From Jackrogersella multiformis (Eukaryota; Ascomycota; Sordariomycetes; Xylariales; Hypoxylaceae): a stretch of DNA of 64,000 bases. Below the pieces are notes generated by a model. It was not told the origin of the DNA. It saw nothing but the letters and a program-made list of their open reading frames with translations, and searched no databases. Below are positions 57,685 through 64,000 of the stretch, in pieces (position 1 is the first letter of the stretch; each line of letters opens with the position of its first letter). Made by a program: the position numbers and the translations under genes. The stretch is taken from contig CADCXD010000005.1 of assembly GCA_902806575.1 (NCBI GenBank), positions 2,046,001 through 2,110,000 on the forward strand, written 5' to 3'.

Positions 57685-60040
57685 GTGGCAGACCAAAACC
57701 CCCGTCAAACTTCATCCACCCCATCCGCCTCCGACCACCCATCCACTCCGCAATACCCTCGATCTTCTTCCAACACAGTCCTCTCTGCCCCCTCAACAAC
57801 TGCAACCCCCACGAATTCAGTCAGCTATACTCCGACGTCTACCTCCGGTGTCGTACCTGGTACTCAAGAACGCCTACCAGCTATTTCTACACAGCGCCAA
57901 ATTTTAGGAAGGAGACAACGGGCTTTAGACGACGATAACGACAATAACGACATTACCGACCCCCAGTCGGAGCTTGCCGAAGCTTCTGCTTCCCGTATCG
58001 TCCCCACAGACAATCCTAGAAGAAAACGCAGACGTGCCGACGGTACCATGTTAGCGGACGCCGACCGGCAAGTAGCATCCAATGGCACTTCGAGGCCTTA
58101 CGCCAATGGGAAATCGCATCAGCGCTCTTTAGCATCGGGAACCGCAAATGGAACCAATAAAGCACTCAATGGTTCCTCCAAGGTACGGCAGTCAGACACA
58201 TATCTCGGCCATGACCGCGGAGAAGTTACGAGAATACTTATACAGGCACTCTCAGACATGGGATACCAGTCTGCAGCGCAGAGTGTGAGCCAAGAGAGTG
58301 GATTTGAGCTAGAAAGCCCGACGGTTGCCGCCTTTCGAAATGCCATACTTGAGGGAGACTGGGCTGAAGCAGAGCAGCTGCTTTCTGGGGCGATCATCTC
58401 TGGCGACCGAGTTGGCGAGAATGGCAATGGATTGGTCCTGGCAAATAGTGCAGACAGACAGACGATGCGATTCTGGATACGACAACAGAAATTTCTGGAA
58501 CTCCTGGAGCAAAAAGAAACTGGTCGCGCTCTAATGGTACTTAGGACTGAGCTCACACCGTTATATCAAGACACGCAGAAACTTCATTTTTTGTCCAGCC
58601 TGCTTATGTGCCAAAAGACGGAAGATTTGATGTCAAAGGCAGAGTGGGATGGCGCATACGGAGAGTCCCGGCATACTCTCCTATCCCAATTATCAAGTAA
58701 GTTTTGGAGCATACACCAAACACTCACCCATAACCATACATCTCGCTAATTCTCGTTCGTAGAATGCATTTCGCCATCAGTCATGCTTCCGGAGCATCGC
58801 CTAGCCATACTATTACATCAAGTTAAAGCAAATCAGATTGGAGGATGCCTCTGGCACTCTAGTGCTACATCTCCATCTCTATACTCAGATCACGTGTGTG
58901 ACCGGCGACAATTTCCAACCGAAACCGTTATTGAACTAGACGAGCATGATGATCAAGTTTGGCAGGTAGTTTTTTCTCATGACGGGACAAAACTAGCTAG
59001 TTGTGGCCAAGGCAAACAGGTTATCATTTGGGATGTTCCTTCCTTTGAACCACTATATTATCTTAAGGATCACGACGATGGGGTTGGTAATGTAGCCTGG
59101 AGCTGGGACGATTCCATGCTTGTTACTTGTTGTCAGGACCGGCATGCTCGGTTATGGGATGTTACCGTGAGTCCGAATGAACCCCTTTTCTAGCCTTAGC
59201 TAACAGACAATAGACTGGGACATGCCTTAAAAAGCTTGAACGGTTCCAAGAACCCGTCACCAGTTGCGTATGGGCTGCAGATAGTCAAACGTTTGTCACC
59301 GGTGCGCTTGACAAAACTCACGGCCTCATTCAGTGGAATCTTTCCGGAGACAAGGTGTATGATTGGAATAGCTCCCATAGAGTTGAGGATTTGGCTATAT
59401 CTCCTGACGGACATTGGCTGGTGGCATCGGATGGCGGGACTAACATTTATGTTTACAATTTTGTCACGCGTGAACAGGAGTATCAGATCGATCTGCAGGT
59501 CAGGTTGACATCCATCAGTATCAGCCAAAATTCACGACATCTACTTGTAAACCACAATAACGGTGTCGCGCAACTTATCGATCTCGTCCTACGCGAACCA
59601 GTTCAAAGCTATACCGGCTTCATGAGCGAAAACTTCATGATTAGGAGCGCATTCGGAGGAGCGGATGAAAGCTTCGTGATTAGTGGAAGCGAAGGTAAGT
59701 TCCTATAAGTAAAGAGACATTAATTTATAACTAATTAGAGTATTAGATGGCTCAATTAACATTTGGCACAAGACCAGTGCCCAGTTGGTGGAGAAGCTTA
59801 ACGGGCACATCCCTGGGTGTAATTCTGTGTCATGGAACCCAGCCGACCCATGCCTATTTGCCTCTTGCGGTGATGATGGCAAGATCAAGATGTGTGTACC
59901 CTTTCCATATTGAAAGCTTTTTTCTAATTGGAATGCTAACTTGCTATAGATGGTCTAACAATAACTGGCGAAATACCCACCATCATGACGCAGACCGGGG
60001 CTTGGACAGGGGCGTGGACCGGGATGCGGGCGTTTCTTAG
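57685..60040 (+). CDS. gid7: Gid7/WDR26-like LisH-CTLH-WD40 protein, start codon unresolved
   Basis: The exons are 57685(?)-58696, 58763-59166, 59214-59694, 59747-59891 and 59950-60040, about 710 residues. Gid7 is a scaffold subunit of the GID/CTLH ubiquitin ligase that removes gluconeogenic enzymes. A low-complexity N-terminus with a KRRR nuclear-type signal leads to LisH (EVTRILIQALSDMGYQSAAQ) and CTLH (AAFRNAILEGDWAEAEQLLS). WD40 repeats follow (DDQVWQVVFSHDGTKLASCG, KQVIIWDV, DRHARLWDVTTGTCLKKLER, GSINIWHK, CLFASCGDDGKIKIW). Four short introns join in frame. The natural-looking start MADQNPRQ would be GTG at 57685, with an in-frame TAA at 57670 just upstream. The first in-frame ATG is at 58048 (residue 122), still before LisH. 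An ATG at 57399 joined by an unseen intron is another option. Confidence 0.88.
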
Positions 60041-60657
60041 TTGCAGACAGTTCCAGCAGATTCGGTTCAAGTGGAATATAGCTAAGCTATATTCCAGTGT
60101 TTTGATTTCTGATACTTGCATGGGACCGGCGTATTTGGATGACGGTAGCATGGCGCTTCTCATCTCTGAACTCTCGACTGAACACGGATTAGGAGCGGCT
60201 ACCTATAGGAGACGTCGCTCTGATGGTGTGCGTGGTCTGTATTGATAACACAGAATAACTTGGGTCTGCAGAGACAACTGGGAGGTGGGAGTCGGTTGCG
60301 TCTCTTTTTTATCATTCAGACGATAGACTTCAGCGCCGGGGATGGCATTGTATATCCATGGGAATATGTAAAGGTATCCCTTCTCGTACCAAGCGAAGAG
60401 AGGGCTGTGGCTTTCTTCTACGTACCTATGCAGTAGAGGATAGTTGCGTGCTTGGTTTTAGTGATGCTGACGAACCATTTAAATACTCAAATACGTACCA
60501 GGTCTATTGTGATAGGTGCTAAACGCTTTGTGAATAGTTAAGCCAGGCAATCAATAAAGAATACATATGTAAGCCTGTCGTCGTGATATTGGCTGAAGAG
60601 GTGACGCATGCTTGGTTAGGCAACATAATAATAAATTATCGTCTTTAATCCTTAATA
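60041..60657. other. intergenic, GID7 3' side
   Basis: This stretch has no in-frame continuation of GID7 and no recognisable gene. Open frames at 59985-60436 are off-frame extensions and are not called. Confidence 0.45.
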
Positions 60658-60975
60658 TCATTACTAGCACTGGCTACACATAAAGTTCGCCTTATGCCCT
60701 AGCGGGCACTGCGCTTTAATTAGCCAAACGGGCAGGATTAGCTTTCTACCTCATTTAAGGTGGTTATCCTATACAAAATCATATACTTTACTAATATGTG
60801 TTTTTTTTAGCGTTATACTATATATACAAAAGCACATATATACGCACACAAAATCCTTAAGAGATTATATATTAGTACTTGATTAATTACTGCCCGTTCC
60901 GTTAATTAAAGCGCAGTGCCCGCTAGGGCACAAGGCGAACTTTATGTGTAGCCAGTGCCCAGGTGCTAGTAATGA
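60658..60975. mobile_element. MITE-like element with ~77/85-bp terminal inverted repeats
   Basis: The left arm (60658-60734) and right arm (60891-60975) are inverted copies. Each arm reads TCATTACTAGCAC from the outside, then TGGCTACACATAAAGTTCGC, then a CCTAGCGGGCACTGCGC block and ACGGGCA at the inner end. The right arm has an extra 8 bp after the outer GCAC and a few mismatches. The spacer of about 156 bp is A+T-rich and non-coding. There is no room for a transposase, so this fits a non-autonomous miniature inverted-repeat element. I could not define a target-site duplication with confidence, so the exact ends may move by a few bases. It lies between GID7 and VPS1. Confidence 0.75.
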
Positions 60976-61679
60976 AGTTATTTATATCAGGTAGGTATAC
61001 CTAGGTACTTACCTAGGTAAGCATTCGTCAAGTGCCTAGTGTAGATTCGTACCTAAAATGCACGGACCAGTTAATTAGGCTGACGTTATGAAGGGAATAA
61101 GGGGGCAGAGGGGTTCTACCTACCCTACCTAGGTAGGTAGGTACACTACCTAGTCACATGCCACCTACACCTGTGGCTCGTGGCTCGATAGGGATAAGGC
61201 TAGGAGGGAGGGTACTACGCACTACGTAAGGTACCTACGTACTGTACTATGTAAGGTCGTCAAGACGGTCAAGTGCCACCCGTTGTTGCGCCTGGCGATT
61301 TAATAAATATTCCTTGACCTACCTAGGTACCAGGTATCAACCTAAATTCTTCATAACCCAAAAGACTTGGAATATTTCCATACCCGACTTCCACGTTGTT
61401 TGCAAAACACATATGTGGACTGCGTTCACCTGTGATTAATACCACTACAGCTGCAGCTCTTCCCCTTTTTCTCGAATTCGAAGAGGAGATTCGGAAGCCC
61501 CGTCAATATTAAAAACGAACCAATACCTGCCTAAAACCCAACTTTGAAACTACTCCCGGTAGTAGTAATAGTAGTCCCTCCAACCTGAGACCGACTATTC
61601 GATCCAACACCTGCAGCATAAATCGTAGCTTCGAAAACATTTGGACAGCGGAAGCAAACCCGACCGCCGACTGCTGAAG
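60976..61679. other. intergenic and VPS1 leader
   Basis: CCTAGGTACTTACCTAGGTA at about 60998-61018 and further motif clusters at 61112-61147 and 61318-61330. CT/AA-rich leader sequence precedes the ATG at 61680. No other gene seen. Confidence 0.5.
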
Positions 61680-64000
61680 ATGACCGAATCGCTGAGCACG
61701 CCGGGAGGCATCTCAGATCCCGCTCTAATCAAGTATGTTTCTCTTATTGGTACACCCGTGTGTGCGCTCAACCTCTCAGGTAGCTAACATCAAAACTCTA
61801 CAGACTCGTCAACAGGCTTCAGGATGTCTTTACTACCGTCGGTGTCAACAACCCGATTGACCTGCCCCAAATAGTTGTCGTCGGAAGTCAATCTAGCGGC
61901 AAGAGTTCCGTGTTGGAGAATATTGTCGGTCGAGACTTGTAAAACACACCTCGCCCCTGGCTTCCTTCTATGATCATCCTAGCTAACTTACTACTCTTCA
62001 ATAGCTTACCTCGAGGGTCCGGTATCGTGACAAGAAGACCCCTAATCCTGCAACTAATCAACCGACCTGGGACGGGCCAAACAAACGGAGCTAATGAAGA
62101 AATCACCAATTCTACCGACAAGGCAGCCAACGAAGACGAGTGGGGAGAGTTTTTGCACATTCCTGGTCAGAAGTTCTACGACTTTAACAAAATCCGAGAT
62201 GAGATCAGTAGGGAGACTGAGGCTAAGGTCGGCCGCAACGCCAATATCTCTCCCGCCCCCATCAACCTGAGAGTTTACTCCCCCAACGTCTTGACCTTGA
62301 CGCTGGTTGACTTGCCTGGTCTGACAAAAGTCCCCGTCGGAGACCAACCGAGGGATATCGAACGGCAAATTAAAGATATGGTCCTCAAACACATCCAAAA
62401 GGCGAACGCCATCATCTTAGCTGTCACCTCTGCCAACACCGATTTGGCTAATTCCGATGGCCTCAAGCTTGCCAGAGAGGTAGATCCTGAAGGGCAGAGA
62501 ACCATCGGTGTTTTGACCAAGGTAGATCTGATGGACGAGGGTACAGATGTCGTTGAGATTCTTGCTGGGCGCGTCATTCCGCTTCGACTTGGATATGTAC
62601 CCGTTGTCAACAGAGGACAGCGGGATATCGACAACAAGAAGCCCATTTCGGCATCACTCGAATCGGAGAAGAACTTCTTCGAGAACCACAAGGCTTACCG
62701 AAACAAGAGCACATATTGTGGTACTCCGTACCTGGCGAGAAAACTGAACCTGATTTTGATGATGCACATTAAGCAGACTCTGCCTGATATCAAGGCAAGA
62801 ATTTCCAGTTCGTTGCAGAAGTACTCCGCAGAACTTGACAGTCTAGGTCCGTCGATGTTGGGAAACAGCGCGAACATCATCTTAAACATCATCACCGAGT
62901 TCACAAACGAGTGGCGAACCGTTCTGGAGGGCAACAATGGCGAATTGTCCAGCACGGAGCTCTCTGGTGGCGCTCGAATTAGCTTCGTGTTCCACGAGCT
63001 GTATTCTAATGGCGTTAAGGCGGTCGACCCCTTCGACATTGTCAAGGACGTCGACATCAGAACGATACTGTACAACTCCTCTGGATCCTCTCCAGCACTT
63101 TTCGTCGGGACTACCGCTTTCGAGGTGATCGTCAAGCAGCAGATCAAGCGACTTGAGGAGCCTAGTCTTAAATGTGTCTCGCTCGTTTATGATGAGCTAG
63201 TGCGCATTCTGACAGGGCTCCTTACCAAAGCATTATACAGGAGATATCCACAACTTAAGGAGAAGTTCCACAACGTAGTTATCAGCTTCTTCAAGAAGTC
63301 TATGGAGCCTACCAACAAGCTTGTGAGGGATCTTGTCTCCATGGAGTCTTGCTACATCAATACGGCTCATCCTGACTTCCTTAATGGGCATCGAGCAATG
63401 GCCATAGTAAACGAGCGGTATAACGGGGCAAAGCCTGTCCAAGTTGACCCTAAGACCGGGAAACCTTTGCCGGCATCAGCTACTACTCCGGCTCGCGCTG
63501 CTAGTCCCTCGATGGATGGCAACCTGGACAACAACGCGGGCTTTTTCGGAAGTTTCTTCGCTGCCAAGAATAAGAAGAAGGCTGCCGCCATGGAGGCTCC
63601 TCCTCCGACACTCAGGGCTTCTGGAACCCTGTCTGAGAGGGAGAACATTGAAGTTGAAGTTATCAGTAAGTTCAGTAAAAAGAACTGCCCGAGGCGTTAT
63701 GCTAACAAATTATCGTAGAGCTACTAATTGCCTCGTACTTCAACATTGTCAAGAGGACCATGATTGACATGGTCCCTAAGGCTATCATGCTAAACCTTGT
63801 CCAGTAGGTGTATTTTTTCAGCCCGGTACATTAACAAGTTGCTAATTCGAATTGTAGGTTTACGAAGGATGAGATGCAACGAGAGCTGTTAGAGAACATG
63901 TATCGCAATGATACTCTAGATGATCTGCTGAAGGAGAGCGACTACACTACCCGCAGGCGAAAGGAATGCCAGCAAATGGTCGAATCACTTGGTAAGGCCA
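61680..64000 (+). CDS. vps1: dynamin-like GTPase Vps1 (3' end beyond the window)
   Basis: Exons within the window are 61680-61732, 61804-61938, 62005-63665, 63719-63803 and 63858-63991; a GTAAGG donor follows at 63992, so the gene continues outside. Vps1 drives membrane scission in vacuolar sorting, peroxisome division and endocytic traffic. GTPase motifs are GSQSSGKSS (G1), VTRRP (G2 region), DLPG (G3) and TKVD (G4). The FLPRGSGIVTRRPLILQLIN and LREVDPEG-like LAREVDPEGQRTIGVLTKVD blocks are classic. The insert TNGANEEITNSTDK before EWGEFLHIPGQKFYDF and the order of downstream blocks match Vps1 rather than mitochondrial Dnm1. The stalk (ELSGGARISFVFHE, IRTILYNSSGS) and the GED start (MYRNDTLDDLLKESDYTTRR) are present. 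About 692 codons are visible. Confidence 0.95.

Noticed and set aside
61680..64000. Mitochondrial fission dynamin Dnm1
   Set aside because: The N-terminus, the EWGEFLH insert region and the stalk blocks match Vps1 more closely.
1..64000. tRNA or rRNA genes
   Set aside because: Reading both strands I found no convincing T-loop (GGTTCRAAYCC) with a matching acceptor stem and no rRNA sequence; a covariance search would be decisive.

Overview
The window is nuclear DNA of a filamentous ascomycete (Pezizomycotina). Nearly every gene is broken by short GT-AG introns, mostly 50-165 nt, with CTAAC/CTGAC-like branch sites. Leaders are CT-rich, and several families are fungal (Mso1, Gyp7, HypA/Trs120, ASXH, DUF2264). 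A Sordariomycete is my best guess, from gene style and from intergenic DNA crowded with CCTAGG/GGTACC palindromes; the species cannot be read from the sequence. All gene models below were assembled by hand from splice sites and reading-frame continuity.

Layout. 1-5 kb: a short acidic protein with four FGRSGYN repeats, then mitochondrial tRNA-modification GTPase MSS1 (-) and ribosome-biogenesis factor MAK16 (+). 6-15 kb: MSO1, Rab-GAP GYP7, VPS55 (-), proteasome alpha-6 PRE5, Elongator subunit ELP5 (-). 16-24 kb: a secreted pepsin-like protease, an unrecognised Cys-cluster protein, the 27-kDa U4/U6.U5 snRNP protein (-), and ER glucosidase I. 24-33 kb: bifunctional PABA synthase (-), a LOG-type phosphoribohydrolase (-), CLPTM1. 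33-46 kb: an unrecognised putative zinc-binding protein, SNARE SEC22 (-), an ASXH-domain protein, TRAPPII subunit TRS120 (-, with an apparent frame break), and a degenerate short-chain dehydrogenase (-). 46-49 kb is gene-poor. 49-64 kb: an eight-exon DUF2264 protein (-), acetoacetyl-CoA synthetase, GID7/WDR26 (start unresolved), a MITE-like inverted-repeat element, and dynamin-like VPS1, cut by the window end.

Functionally these are mostly conserved housekeeping genes. Many belong to the secretory/endolysosomal system: MSO1 (exocytic fusion), GYP7 (vacuolar Rab), VPS55 (endosome), CWH41-type glucosidase (ER glycan trimming), CLPTM1, SEC22 (ER-Golgi SNARE), TRS120 (Golgi tether) and VPS1 (scission). 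There is no secondary-metabolite cluster, CRISPR array or recognisable tRNA/rRNA gene. The most novel-looking items are the FGRSGYN repeat protein, the dispersed palindrome motif, the inverted-repeat element and the probable pseudoenzyme dehydrogenase.
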